A stretch of 64,000 bases of DNA from Streptococcus halotolerans (GTDB taxonomy: Bacteria; Bacillota; Bacilli; Lactobacillales; Streptococcaceae), in NCBI RefSeq assembly GCF_001598035.1, contig NZ_CP014835.1:1272501-1336500 (forward strand), read 5' to 3'. A model generated the notes under the pieces. The model did not search any database, was not told the origin of the DNA, and saw nothing but the letters and a program-made list of their open reading frames with translations. Positions within the stretch are counted from its first letter, which is position 1; every line of letters starts with the position of its first letter. Positions 1 to 10,011 of the stretch are shown here, one piece after another. A program made the translations under genes and the position numbers.

Positions 1-829
1 AAGTTCGTTTGGAATTTCTCCGCTACCCACAAGTCATCCAAGCACTTTTCAACGTGCCCTGGTTCGGTCCTCCAGTGAGTTTTACCTCACCTTCAACCTG
101 CTCATGGGTAGGTCACATGGTTTCGGGTCTACACCATGATACTATTGCGCCCTATTAAGACTCGGTTTCCCTACGGCTCCGTCTCTTCAACTTAACCTCG
201 CATCATAGCGTAACTCGCCGGTTCATTCTACAAAAGGCACGCTCTCACCCATTAACGGGCTCGAACTTGTTGTAGGCACACGGTTTCAGGTTCTATTTCA
301 CTCCCCTCCCGGGGTGCTTTTCACCTTTCCCTCACGGTACTGGTTCACTATCGGTCACTAGAGAGTATTTAGGGTTGGGAGATGGTCCTCCCAGATTCCG
401 ACGAGATTTCGCGTGTCTCGCCGTACTCAGGATACTGCTAGGGCTGTGCGTCATTTCAAGTACGAGGCTTTTACTCTCTTTGGCTGACCTTCCCAGGTCA
501 TTCCTCTATGACTTACAGTCCCACGTTGCAGTCCTACAACCCCGATGAGTAAACTCATCGGTTTGCCCTTCTGCCGTTTCGCTCGCCGCTACTAAGGCAA
601 TCGCGTTTGCTTTCTCTTCCTGCAGCTACTTAGATGTTTCAGTTCACTGCGTCTTCCTTCTCATAACCTTAACAGTTATGGATACTAGCCATCAGCTAGT
701 GGGTTCCCCCATTCGGACATCTCTGGATCAGCGCTTACTTACAGCTCCCCAAAGCATTTCGTCGTTAGTCACGTCCTTCTTCGGCTTCTAGTGCCAAGGC
801 ATCCACCGTGCGCCCTTATTAACTTAACC
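1..829 (-). rRNA. rrl: 23S ribosomal RNA, 5' part (partial)
   Basis: Read on the minus strand, the gene starts at about 829 with the conserved start GGTTAAGTTAATAAGGGCGC followed by the ACGGTGGATGCCTTGGCACT block, which is typical of Firmicute 23S. Only the first ~830 nt are in the window; the rest and the 5S gene lie beyond position 1. It is the distal part of the rrn operon driven by the promoters near 2808-2928. Confidence 0.97.
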
Positions 830-981
830 TTATTTTTTTGATCTTCTCGATCTAAACTCATTTAATAATGACAGCGTTTCGGTTTATTTTCTTGTTACTT
901 CTTCTACAATCTTTTCTAAAATTGTGGAATTTGATATAGATATTCAATTGTCAATGGACTATCTTGAATCTTACGATTCAA

Positions 982-1054
982 TGGAGCCTAGCGGGATCGA
1001 ACCGCTGACCTCCTGCGTGCAAAGCAGGCGCTCTCCCAGCTGAGCTAAGGCCCC
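982..1054 (-). tRNA. tRNA-Ala (anticodon UGC) in the 16S-23S spacer
   Basis: The minus strand gives a 73-nt cloverleaf: acceptor GGGGCCT pairs with the 3' AGGCTCC (one wobble-type position), the D-arm contains AGCTCAGCTGGGAGAG, the anticodon loop is CTTTGCACG with anticodon TGC, and the T-arm reads GGTTCGATCC. CCA is not encoded. A single tRNA-Ala in the internal spacer is the usual streptococcal rrn arrangement. Confidence 0.97.
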
Positions 1055-1102
1055 ACAAAGACCTCTCAAAACTAAATAAAGATCCCAAACGTGCTTCCAT
1101 TT

Positions 1103-2667
<1,565 letters not shown>

Positions 2668-2807
2668 TTGTTCGTTTGAACTGTACTCAGTCAGTTAACT
2701 TCTGACTTGTTCGTTTTTTATTGACAGGTTACTTACTGTAACCCGCACGTTTGGTTTCTTTATCCAGTTTTCAAAGGTCTTATCGTCTCCTAAGAGACAA
2801 CTTCTTT

Positions 2808-2836
2808 ATTTTAACAAACTCCCTAAACTTTGTCAA
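2808..2836 (-). promoter_or_regulatory. rrn promoter P2
   Basis: The minus strand has TTGACA (2831-2836), a 17-nt spacer and TAAAAT (2808-2813), about 140 nt upstream of the 16S 5' end. The leader between contains a boxA-like segment (ACCTTTGAAAACTGG, near 2763-2777). Perfect -35 and 5/6 -10 make this a strong sigma-A promoter. Confidence 0.85.
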
Positions 2837-2898
2837 TAACTTTTTTCAACTTTTTTGCAAAAGCTTATGACGACTATGGGGCGATTGAGAACTTTTAT

Positions 2899-2955
2899 AT
2901 ATTACTATATTTCAGCGAGGCTTGTCAATAGGTTTTTTCGTATTTTTTTAAAATC
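2899..2955 (-). promoter_or_regulatory. rrn promoter P1 with UP-like A-tract
   Basis: The minus strand has a perfect TTGACA (2923-2928) followed after 18 nt by TAATAT (2899-2904). Just upstream (2929-2955) is a run of A/T-rich sequence (TTTTAAAAAAATACGAAAAAAC), which looks like an UP element. Together with P2 this makes the tandem promoter pair typical of rrn operons. Confidence 0.75.
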
Positions 2956-2989
2956 TCTATAATTCCCGCGTTGTAAACATACTAAGATT

Positions 2990-3035
2990 AGTAGTGAGGA
3001 AATCTCCGACGGGAGAGAGTACTCACTACTTTTTC
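2990..3035 (+). terminator. strong nested hairpin followed by T5
   Basis: AGTAGTGAG (2990-2998) pairs perfectly with CTCACTACT (3022-3030); inside it TCTCC pairs with GGAGA. On the plus strand it is followed by TTTTT, so it has the form of a terminator pointing away from the rrn operon. No plus-strand gene ends here, so it is an orphan hairpin, perhaps a relic of sequence displaced by the neighbouring insertions. Confidence 0.5.
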
Positions 3036-3094
3036 GTTATGTTAAAGTATGAAAAGGCAACACTTTTCTGTACAATTTTTATAAAGTGTTTTTG

Positions 3095-3874
3095 TTAAGC
3101 GATCACTCGCCTAGCCATGGGGGTTTGATAGTTGAGACTACCGTGAATGCGATGATGATTCCACCAGTGGACGTAGTCCTTGGTTTTGAGAGTTAGTTCT
3201 TCAAGCGAATGAAAGATTTCTTGATTAATAAACTCAATTTTAAAGGAACGATAAGTACTTTCAGCCACGGCATTATCATAAGGACAGCCTGCTTGACTAA
3301 GTGAACGGGTAATTCCAAATGCTCCTAACACCTCATCAATCAGCTGATTATCAAACTCCTTACCACGATCAGAATGGAAAAGATTGACCTTGGTTAGGGC
3401 ATAAGGGATACTCTGAATCGCTTGCTTTACGAGCTCTGCAGTCTTCTGCCAACCGACTGACAGACCAATGATTTCACGATTATAGAGGTCTATTATCAAG
3501 CAAACATAAGCCCAGCGCTTACCAACACGGACATAAGTCAAGTCTGTTACAATCGCTTCAAGTGGTCTTTCTTGATTGAATTGTCTGGCTAAGCGATTTG
3601 GAATGGGTGCTTCATTTTTCCCTTTAGAATGCGACTTGAAGGTAGTCTGCTGGTAAACAGATACGAGATTCCATCGCTTCATGATCCGACGAATGCGACG
3701 ACGAGACAAGAGGATTCCTTCTGTTTCCAGACATTTCTTGATCTTTCGAGCACCATATCTAGATTTGCTCTCAAGGAAAATCTGCTTAACTTTTTCTTCA
3801 AGCTCAGTTTCCGATACTGGCTCTATGGCTTTGTAGTAATAGCTAGAACGAGGGAGGTTCAACCAACGACACAT
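3095..3874 (-). CDS. IS3-family transposase OrfB (DDE integrase domain)
   Basis: 259 residues with an N-terminal HTH_21-like region (RYGARKIKKCL) and an rve integrase core. The DDE triad is visible as D111 (IVTDLTYV), D169 (FHSDRGKEF) and E205 (NAVAEST). The reading frame stays open upstream of the ATG, through 3910, to an A5GG run at 3917-3923 inside the end of orfA. This fits the usual IS3 mechanism in which a -1 ribosomal frameshift makes the OrfAB fusion, the active transposase. No internal stops are seen, so the copy looks functional. Confidence 0.93.
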   Translation of the reverse strand: MCRWLNLPRSSYYYKAIEPVSETELEEKVKQIFLESKSRYGARKIKKCLETEGILLSRRRIRRIMKRWNLVSVYQQTTFKSHSKGKNEAPIPNRLARQFNQERPLEAIVTDLTYVRVGKRWAYVCLIIDLYNREIIGLSVGWQKTAELVKQAIQSIPYALTKVNLFHSDRGKEFDNQLIDEVLGAFGITRSLSQAGCPYDNAVAESTYRSFKIEFINQEIFHSLEELTLKTKDYVHWWNHHRIHGSLNYQTPMARRVIA

Positions 3875-3909
3875 GGCTGAAATGCTGTATTTATCCTTGT
3901 TAGCAGTGA

Positions 3910-4200
3910 TTATTTGCCTTTTTGTGCCATAATCACTGCCGCTTGCTTTAGGATGTCTAGCTGCATTTCGAGTTCTTTATTGCGTTTTCTAAGAGCTATG
4001 AGCTCCCGTTGGTCATTTGTTAGATTATCAACCGATTTGAAGGAACCAGTTGTTTTAGCTTGTCTCACCCATTTGTCAAAGGTTGAGGGGGTTAAATCAT
4101 ATTCTTTGATGATTTCGCTACGTTTCATACCTGCATTGTGAAGGTCAACGATTTGTTGTTTAAAGTCATCAGTGAATTGACGACGTACTCTTCTAGACAT
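3910..4200 (-). CDS. IS3-family transposase OrfA (HTH DNA-binding)
   Basis: 96 residues: an HTH_Tnp_1 domain (RQFTDDFKQQIVDLHNAG...IIKEYDL) that would bind the terminal inverted repeats, followed by a leucine-zipper-like coiled coil (residues ~65-92, ELIALRKRNKELEMQL) used for dimerisation with OrfAB. The gene ends just past the presumed slippery site AAAAAGG, 35 nt before the first ATG of orfB in the -1 frame. Confidence 0.93.
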   Translation of the reverse strand: MSRRVRRQFTDDFKQQIVDLHNAGMKRSEIIKEYDLTPSTFDKWVRQAKTTGSFKSVDNLTNDQRELIALRKRNKELEMQLDILKQAAVIMAQKGK

Positions 4201-4260
4201 ACATTTCTCCTGTTTTTGATTACTATTAGAACACTTTATAAATTCTGTCTAGTTTAGTGT

Positions 4261-4442
4261 AACCGATTCAGTAGAGGTGTCTTGTTAAGTCGCGGGGTGT
4301 TTTGACGCTAGACGTCGTAATAAAAACTGGCAAGATACCTGTTTTAGGGAGAATGTTATCAAAGTATGTGGGACGCTAGACGTCGAGTATTGAAAATGAC
4401 ATCACTAAAACAAGGAATCAAACAAGATAAAGAGGTAGTATC
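4261..4442 (+). repeat. IS110 5' non-coding end with a 14-bp direct repeat
   Basis: This 182-bp stretch between the IS3 end and the IS110 transposase holds two identical copies of GACGCTAGACGTCG (4304-4317 and 4372-4385), 68 bp apart; each contains the palindrome GACGTC. In IS110-group elements this is where the bridge RNA is encoded (established for IS621). I infer, but cannot prove, that part of this segment is transcribed as a bridge RNA. The transposase ribosome-binding site GAGGTAG lies at its 3' end. Confidence 0.5.
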
Positions 4443-5645
4443 ATGCGTACAGTATTTGGGATTGATGTGAGTAAAACAAGTTCAGAAGTGGCCATTCTAG
4501 TCAACGGTGAGAAGGTTCACGGTTACACCATGCCTAATGATTCTATCGGCTTTAATCAGCTTCTAGGAGACTTGAAAACTGTCCCTAATCCTGAGATTGT
4601 CTTTGAAGCGACAGGCGTCTATTCTCGTCGTCTTCAGGCTTTTCTTGAGGAAAATGGCTACGCCTATACTCGACTCAATCCGCTGGAAGCTAAGAAGCAA
4701 CTGGATAGCCTACGTGTCCGTAAAACCGACAAAATGGACGCTGAAAAGTTAGCACAGTCTCAGTTTGTACTGAATCGTAAACCAACCTATGTCCAAAAGG
4801 AAATCTATCAACAGCTACGTGATTTAAGCCGCTTTTATCAGAATCTGACAGAAGATATTGTCCGTGCTAAGAATCGCCTACACAAAGTGCTGCAGGTCAC
4901 TTTCCCTGAGTTAGAAAACCTCTTATCAACACCAACTGGTGAACAGTACTGGCATTTGGTCATGGCTTTTCCGTGCAAAGTGTTTGTATTGAGCTTAACT
5001 CAAAGTCAGTTAATCGATAGCATTCGTCAATCTACGACCAAACGCATTTCCGAAAAGCGTGTCGAGTATCTGACTAATAAACTGACAGAACTCGCTAAAC
5101 AGTCCTACTGTGCTGTCAAGAAAACCTCTCCAATGCTTGAAGAGGTCCGTTACTATGCACAAGAACTGCTAAGATTGTCTGAACGCAGACAGGCTGTTCT
5201 GGACGAAATGGTAATTCTAGCCAAACCTTTGCCTGAATATGACATCTTACTATCTATTCCTGGTATCGCTGAAACCACAGCGACAAGCATTATAGGCGAA
5301 CTCGGAGACATTCGCCGTTTTCAGTCTGCCAATCAAATCAACGCCTTTATTGGGATTGATCTGAGACACTATGAATCTGGGAACTTCTTAGCCAAAGAAC
5401 ATATCACCAAACGCGGGAACCCTTACGCAAGAAAGATTCTATTAAAGGGCATCCATAACATCGCTGCAGCTAGTCATACTAAGCCCTGCCATATCGCAGA
5501 TTTCTATGAGAATCGAAAAAGACAATCGCAGATGACTTCAACTAAGCCACATACGATTGCCTCTATACATCGCCTCATCAGGACAATATATTATCTCAAA
5601 ACGCATAACAAACGTTACGATTATATTTTAACCCAAAATCGGTAA
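4443..5645 (+). CDS. IS110-family transposase (DEDD recombinase)
   Basis: 400 residues, full length for the family. The N-terminal DEDD/RuvC-like domain shows D8 (GIDVSK), E55 (FEATGVY), D96 and D99 (KTDKMDAEKLA). The C-terminal Transposase_20 domain (residues ~265-345) begins with the HhH-like LLSIPGIAETTA and carries the conserved serine S312 (YESGNF) upstream of ITKRGNPYAR. IS110 enzymes act as RNA-guided recombinases and leave no terminal inverted repeats, so the element's ends cannot be fixed here. The gene has no internal stop and looks intact. It lies immediately beside the IS3 copy. Confidence 0.93.
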   Translation: MRTVFGIDVSKTSSEVAILVNGEKVHGYTMPNDSIGFNQLLGDLKTVPNPEIVFEATGVYSRRLQAFLEENGYAYTRLNPLEAKKQLDSLRVRKTDKMDAEKLAQSQFVLNRKPTYVQKEIYQQLRDLSRFYQNLTEDIVRAKNRLHKVLQVTFPELENLLSTPTGEQYWHLVMAFPCKVFVLSLTQSQLIDSIRQSTTKRISEKRVEYLTNKLTELAKQSYCAVKKTSPMLEEVRYYAQELLRLSERRQAVLDEMVILAKPLPEYDILLSIPGIAETTATSIIGELGDIRRFQSANQINAFIGIDLRHYESGNFLAKEHITKRGNPYARKILLKGIHNIAAASHTKPCHIADFYENRKRQSQMTSTKPHTIASIHRLIRTIYYLKTHNKRYDYILTQNR

Positions 5646-5769
5646 AGTAGTCTATGCCCTAGTATTGTAACACCTTATCAAAAAATTGCCAACATAAGAT
5701 GTTGTTTTGGCATGTTCTTTTTTAACTAAATGATTGACGGAGATGAGTCAGTAATCTCTATACAGTCAC

Positions 5770-5890
5770 TGTATGATCATATTTTTAAGTTAAACCCTTG
5801 ATAAACTTGACAAATGGTAGAAAGAGAGGACCAAGCTGATTCTCTCTCGGTGGTAGTTATAAGTCAACCCACTACAGTTGACAAAGAGCC
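5770..5890 (+). mobile_element. ISL3-family terminal relic
   Basis: Read in reverse, 5890-5862 is GGCTCTTTGTCAACTGTAGT followed by GGGTTGAC, which has the look of an ISL3-family terminal repeat; a diverged copy of the same end lies at 36669. Just inside it the plus strand encodes a short piece resembling the transposase C-terminus (KERTKLILSRW, near 5818-5850) with stops around it. Only the end is left. The remainder of the 5646-5769 interval holds a small hairpin (CAACAT-AAG-ATGTTG, near 5691-5705) and no gene. Confidence 0.55.
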
Positions 5891-5892
5891 CT

Positions 5893-5935
5893 AAAAAACA
5901 CCTAAATCCACATAGACAGAATCTATGTCATTTAG
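5893..5935 (-). terminator. Rho-independent terminator of opp operon 1
   Basis: CTAAAT and ACATAGA (5902-5916) pair with TCTATGT and ATTTAG (5922-5935); on the minus strand the stem is followed by GTGTTTTTTAG. It lies 12 bp after the oppF1 stop codon. Confidence 0.85.
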
Positions 5936-5946
5936 ACGTTTTTATA

Positions 5947-6882
5947 TTATTTTTTAGATTGTTCTTTAAAGATCTTAGCTTCTTCTTCAGTAGCGAGGAC
6001 GAAGTGACCTGGTGTGATTTCATGCATAGTGCGTTCTTGACCATCTAATTCTGCTTGCGGATCATATACTTGATGAACACGCATGCGTTCTTTTTCAGGA
6101 TCTGGCTCTGGAATAGCTGATAGAAGACTCTTAGTATATGGATGAATCGGATTATTATAGACATCATCCGAAGTCCCAATTTCCAGCATTTTTCCCCAAT
6201 GCATAACGCCGATACGATCTGAGATGTATTTCACCATTGATAAGTCATGGGCGATAAAGAGGTAGGTCAATCCTTTATCATGTTGTAATTTTTGCATCAA
6301 GTTAACAACTTGGGCTTGAATCGAAACATCCAAAGCAGATATAGGCTCGTCAGCGATGATAAACTTTGGCTCAACGGCAAGAGCACGAGCAATGCCAATA
6401 CGTTGGCGCTGTCCACCCGAAAATTCATGTGGATAACGGGTTAAGTGATCTTTATTTAACCCAACTAAATCTAAGAGACGTTGAACCTTTTCATCACGTT
6501 CCGTTTTAGAGGAAACAAGCTTATGAATATCCAATCCTTCAGCAACAATATCTCTAATTTTCATCCGACCATTAAGACTTGCTTGTGGATCCTGGAAAAT
6601 CATTTGAGCTTGTTTTCGGAAATTATGTTGTGCCTTTCCTTTAAGATGAGAGATTTTTTCACCATTAAAGATGATTTCCCCATCGTTAATATCATAAAGT
6701 TTTAAAATAGCACGACCGACTGTTGTTTTACCTGAACCAGATTCACCAACTAGCCCAAAGACCTCACCTTCATAGATATCAAAGCTAACATTGTTGATCG
6801 CTTTAACTTCATTGGATTTCCCTTTGTTAAATGTGAGGGAAACATTTTTTAATTCTACTAATTTTTTTCTGGTGTTTTCCAT
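5947..6882 (-). CDS. oppF: oligopeptide ABC transporter ATP-binding protein OppF (system 1)
   Basis: 311 residues; the second ATPase of the peptide importer, acting on the inner face of the membrane. Walker A GESGSGKT (46-53), signature SGGQRQ (155-160), Walker B FIIADEP (174-180) and the H-loop H212 are all intact. The C-terminal oligo_HPY segment ([17 protein letters not shown]) marks the Opp/Dpp subfamily. Its ATG overlaps the oppD1 stop (TAATG), showing translational coupling. Last gene of the operon, followed by a clear terminator. Confidence 0.93.
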   Translation of the reverse strand: MENTRKKLVELKNVSLTFNKGKSNEVKAINNVSFDIYEGEVFGLVGESGSGKTTVGRAILKLYDINDGEIIFNGEKISHLKGKAQHNFRKQAQMIFQDPQASLNGRMKIRDIVAEGLDIHKLVSSKTERDEKVQRLLDLVGLNKDHLTRYPHEFSGGQRQRIGIARALAVEPKFIIADEPISALDVSIQAQVVNLMQKLQHDKGLTYLFIAHDLSMVKYISDRIGVMHWGKMLEIGTSDDVYNNPIHPYTKSLLSAIPEPDPEKERMRVHQVYDPQAELDGQERTMHEITPGHFVLATEEEAKIFKEQSKK

Positions 6883-7928
6883 TAGTTAGCCCCTCCGTTT
6901 TTGTCTTGCCATTTAGCCCAACGTTTTAAAATTTGTGGTGGGGGTGTTATTTCAGGAGCTCTTTCGTCCAATAGCCATGTTGCTGCATAGTGTGTTTTTG
7001 ATACCTTAAACATTGGTGGTTCTTCTTCGTGGTCGATGTCTAAGGCAAATTCATTACGTGCCGCAAAAGCATCCCCTTTTGGAGGATTCAGCAAATCTGG
7101 AGGCGTTCCCGGAATTGACTGAAGTGCTCCCGCAGCTGTATCGGTAGTAGGCATTGAATTCAACAGACCCCAAGTATAAGGATGCTGTGGGTTATAGAAT
7201 ACCTCATCAACCGTACCATACTCGACAATCTTACCTGCATACATAACAGCAACACGGTCAGCCATACCAGCAACAACACCTAAATCATGGGTGATGAAAA
7301 TAATAGAACTTGACATTTTTTGCTGAATGTCTTTCATCAAATTCAAGATTTGCGCTTGGATGGTCACATCTAGTGCTGTTGTGGGCTCATCCGCAATCAG
7401 AATTTCAGGATTACCAGCTAGTGCAACAGCGATAACTGCACGCTGACGCATGCCTCCTGACCATTGATGTGGGTAATCATTAATATGTTCTTCGGCATTT
7501 GGAATACCGACACTTTTCATCAATTCAAGTGCACGATCCAAAGCTTCTTTTTTGGATACTTTCTCGTGCAGCATAATTGGCTCAGCAATTTGCATGCCAA
7601 TTTTCATTGTAGGATCAAGACTTGTCATAGGATCTTGGAAAATCATAGCAATTTCATTGCCACGGATTTTAACCCAATCTTCTTCTTTCAAATCATTAAG
7701 ATTACGATTTTTAAAAAGAATATCACCAGAAATTTCAGCATTTTTTGCCGATAATCCCATGAGAGTCTTCGTTGTTACAGATTTACCTGAGCCAGACTCA
7801 CCTACAATGGCAAGTGTCTCACCCTTTTTAAGTTCAAAGTTAACTTCACGAATAGCTTTGACTTCACCGGCATAAGTGTGGAAATCAACATGAAGATGTT
7901 TAACTTCTAAAATATTTTCCTGCGTCAT
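6882..7928 (-). CDS. oppD: oligopeptide ABC transporter ATP-binding protein OppD (system 1)
   Basis: 348 residues with Walker A GESGSGKS (43-50), signature SGGMRQ (157-162), Walker B ILIADEP (176-182) and the oligo_HPY tail. I chose the ATG at 7928 (MTQENILEV) because AAAGGAGG stands about 8 nt before it; the ATG two codons earlier would be only 2 nt from that site. It pairs with OppF to power uptake. Short 14-bp gap to oppC1. Confidence 0.93.
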   Translation of the reverse strand: MTQENILEVKHLHVDFHTYAGEVKAIREVNFELKKGETLAIVGESGSGKSVTTKTLMGLSAKNAEISGDILFKNRNLNDLKEEDWVKIRGNEIAMIFQDPMTSLDPTMKIGMQIAEPIMLHEKVSKKEALDRALELMKSVGIPNAEEHINDYPHQWSGGMRQRAVIAVALAGNPEILIADEPTTALDVTIQAQILNLMKDIQQKMSSSIIFITHDLGVVAGMADRVAVMYAGKIVEYGTVDEVFYNPQHPYTWGLLNSMPTTDTAAGALQSIPGTPPDLLNPPKGDAFAARNEFALDIDHEEEPPMFKVSKTHYAATWLLDERAPEITPPPQILKRWAKWQDKNGGAN

Positions 7929-7942
7929 ATTCATTTCCTCCT

Positions 7943-8974
7943 TTAGTCGTTACTTGATTTTGGATCGAATGCATCACGTAAACCATCACCAAGCAAGATA
8001 AATGCTAAGGAAATGATAACAAGAGCAAGCGCTGGAAGTAATACTTGGTATGGGTAATATTGCAAGTTTTCTTGAGCGTCTGAGATTAAAGATCCAAGGG
8101 AAGCTGTTGGTGGTTTCACACCGAGGTTAATTGCAGATAGAACTGCTTCGTACATGATCGCACTTGGAACGGTCATCATAATTTGAACAATGATAATCCC
8201 TGAAATATTAGGGAAAATATGCTTAAATGCGATTTTACCACCATTTTCACCAAGAGAACGAGCCGCAAGGACAAATTCGCGCTCACGATAAGACAGTGTT
8301 AAGTTACGTACCTGACGAGCCATTGATGTCCAACCAACAAGACCGATAGAGATAATAATCGAGAGGATCCCGTTCCCAAGCAAGAGTCCAAGCATCGTTA
8401 CAATAACTAAGTTAGGAATTGATGATACCACCTCAATAATACGTTGCATCGTCGTATCAACTTTCCCACCAACGTAACCAGAAATCAGACCATAAGTCAC
8501 TCCGATAATCAGGTCAATCGCGGTAGCGGCTAAGGCTACCAAAAGCGAGATACGAATCCCTACAATAATACGCTTACCCAGGCTACGACCAAGAGTATCT
8601 GTTCCTAAAGCAAATTTTTGATTCTCTGGAACACCCTGATCTGCATACGCATCGTTAGCTTCTGTATTGCCAGAGTAAACAATCTCACCATTCCAAAATG
8701 GTAAATTGTCACTGATCTTAGGTGGTAGATTTCGATAGGTAGTGACTTCCTTTGACTTAAAAGAGTTGGCATCTTTTTGCTTTACAAATAAAGTTGATGC
8801 TAAAGAAAATACCATCAAAAAGACAAGAAACCACATTGCTACAACGGCTAATTTATTTTTTTTAAGTCGACGCCAAGCATCCTGAAAGAAGGATAGTGCT
8901 GGCTTTTCAATTTTTTCTTGAGTGCTAGATGTTCCAGCACCAACAAGTTTAAACGTTTGATATTTGTCTGCCAT
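7943..8974 (-). CDS. oppC: oligopeptide ABC transporter permease OppC (system 1)
   Basis: 343 residues. N-terminal cytoplasmic part, one membrane helix (VVAMWFLVFLMVFSLASTLFV), an extracytoplasmic insert, then the BPD_transp_1 core with the EAA-type loop around ARSLGENGGKIAFKHIFPN that contacts the ATPases. I start at 8974 (MADKYQTF): a good AAGGAG site precedes it and overlaps the oppB1 stop. An in-frame start at 9010 would overlap oppB1 further and lacks such a site. Confidence 0.92.
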   Translation of the reverse strand: MADKYQTFKLVGAGTSSTQEKIEKPALSFFQDAWRRLKKNKLAVVAMWFLVFLMVFSLASTLFVKQKDANSFKSKEVTTYRNLPPKISDNLPFWNGEIVYSGNTEANDAYADQGVPENQKFALGTDTLGRSLGKRIIVGIRISLLVALAATAIDLIIGVTYGLISGYVGGKVDTTMQRIIEVVSSIPNLVIVTMLGLLLGNGILSIIISIGLVGWTSMARQVRNLTLSYREREFVLAARSLGENGGKIAFKHIFPNISGIIIVQIMMTVPSAIMYEAVLSAINLGVKPPTASLGSLISDAQENLQYYPYQVLLPALALVIISLAFILLGDGLRDAFDPKSSND

Positions 8975-8984
8975 GTTACTCTCC

Positions 8985-9899
8985 TTACTGCAAGCGAACG
9001 CGAGGGTCAACGATACTAATAATGATATCTGTCGCTAAAATAGCCACCATCAACATCACAGAGTAGACAATTGTTGTCCCCATAATAACTGGATAGTCTT
9101 TTGTCGGAATCGCTGTAACGAATAACTGACCAATACCCGGAATTGAAAAGATTCTTTCCATCAAGGCAGAACCAGTTAAAACACCTGCTGCCAGAGGACC
9201 AACCAAGGTCAACACTGGAATCATGGAATTACGATAAGCATGTTTGTTCGTTACTTGACGCACCGTCAACCCTTTAGCACGAGCTAACTGAATATAATCA
9301 GAATTCAAAGTCTCAATCATTTCACTACGGAAAAACCGCGTCACTTGAGCAAAAATAGGGATTGCAAGACCTAATGTTGGTAAAACCGATTGTGCAAATG
9401 TTCCCCAACCAGAAAGCGGCAGTAGTTGCCATTTAAAGCCTAGATAATCAAGAAGTAAAAGTCCAATAATGAAAGAAGGCACTGAAATTCCCATTGTTGA
9501 CACAACACTAAGAAAACCATCAATCTTATTGTTCTTATTACGAGCAGAAATTGCGCCCACAACAAGTCCACTACCAATACCGATGATTAGAGCTTGCAGC
9601 CCAAGTTGAACAGATACACCAAGCCTTTGGCTAAGCATACGTGATACGGGTTGGTTGATGGATTGGTAACTTGTCCCAAAATCTCCTTGTAAAATATCAA
9701 AAAGATATTTTACATATTGTTGCCAAACGGGTTTGTCAAGACCATACTGCTTGTTCATTAAAGCAATCATTTCATCTGTCAAGCGAGGGTTGTTGTAGGG
9801 TGTTCCTGGCATTACCTGCATAAGGAAGAAAGAAAGTGTAATTACCACCCATAAAGTTACCAAAAGTATGGCTAGGCGTTTTAGAATGTATTTTATCAT
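8985..9899 (-). CDS. oppB: oligopeptide ABC transporter permease OppB (system 1)
   Basis: 304 residues, six predicted membrane helices, BPD_transp_1 family, with the EAA loop (ARAKGLTVRQVTNKHAYRN). The short form (about 300 residues) is like enteric OppB/DppB and unlike the 499-residue OppB of system 2. It is separated from oppA1 by 112 bp containing two strong hairpins, so its expression is probably set below that of the binding protein. Confidence 0.93.
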   Translation of the reverse strand: MIKYILKRLAILLVTLWVVITLSFFLMQVMPGTPYNNPRLTDEMIALMNKQYGLDKPVWQQYVKYLFDILQGDFGTSYQSINQPVSRMLSQRLGVSVQLGLQALIIGIGSGLVVGAISARNKNNKIDGFLSVVSTMGISVPSFIIGLLLLDYLGFKWQLLPLSGWGTFAQSVLPTLGLAIPIFAQVTRFFRSEMIETLNSDYIQLARAKGLTVRQVTNKHAYRNSMIPVLTLVGPLAAGVLTGSALMERIFSIPGIGQLFVTAIPTKDYPVIMGTTIVYSVMLMVAILATDIIISIVDPRVRLQ

Positions 9900-9920
9900 A
9901 ATAGTTCCTTTTTTCTTTTG

Positions 9921-9983
9921 CTTTTATTGCAGGAAAAAGTTTTTCCTGCAATAAAAGCAAGAATTGGGCAACCCAATTCTTGC
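9921..9983 (-). terminator. two back-to-back perfect hairpins between oppA1 and oppB1
   Basis: Minus-strand order: GCAAGAATTGGG (9983-9972) pairs with CCCAATTCTTGC (9968-9957), 3-nt loop, followed by TTTT; directly joined to it, 9957-9940 pairs with 9938-9921 as an 18-bp perfect stem with one base between the arms. The first has the form of a leaky intrinsic terminator; the second could protect the oppA1 3' end. Likely role: more OppA than permease. Confidence 0.75.
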
Positions 9984-10011
9984 TGCTATTTAGTCATTCT
10001 AGCTAACTGAA

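Larger units (their letters stand above)
3060..4260 (-). mobile_element. IS3-family insertion sequence (orfA + orfB)
   Basis: A 1.2-kb element with imperfect 31-bp terminal inverted repeats: 3060-3090 and 4230-4260 match at 23 of 31 positions, ending in the shared inner block TTTATAAAGTGTT. It encodes the two-ORF transposase of IS3-family elements in different frames. I see no clear 3-4 bp target duplication, so the outer boundary may be off by a few bases. It sits about 130 bp upstream of rrn P1. Confidence 0.85.

Noticed and set aside
3056..4264. Target-site duplication around the IS3 element
   Set aside because: The flanking triplets and quadruplets do not match at any reasonable boundary.
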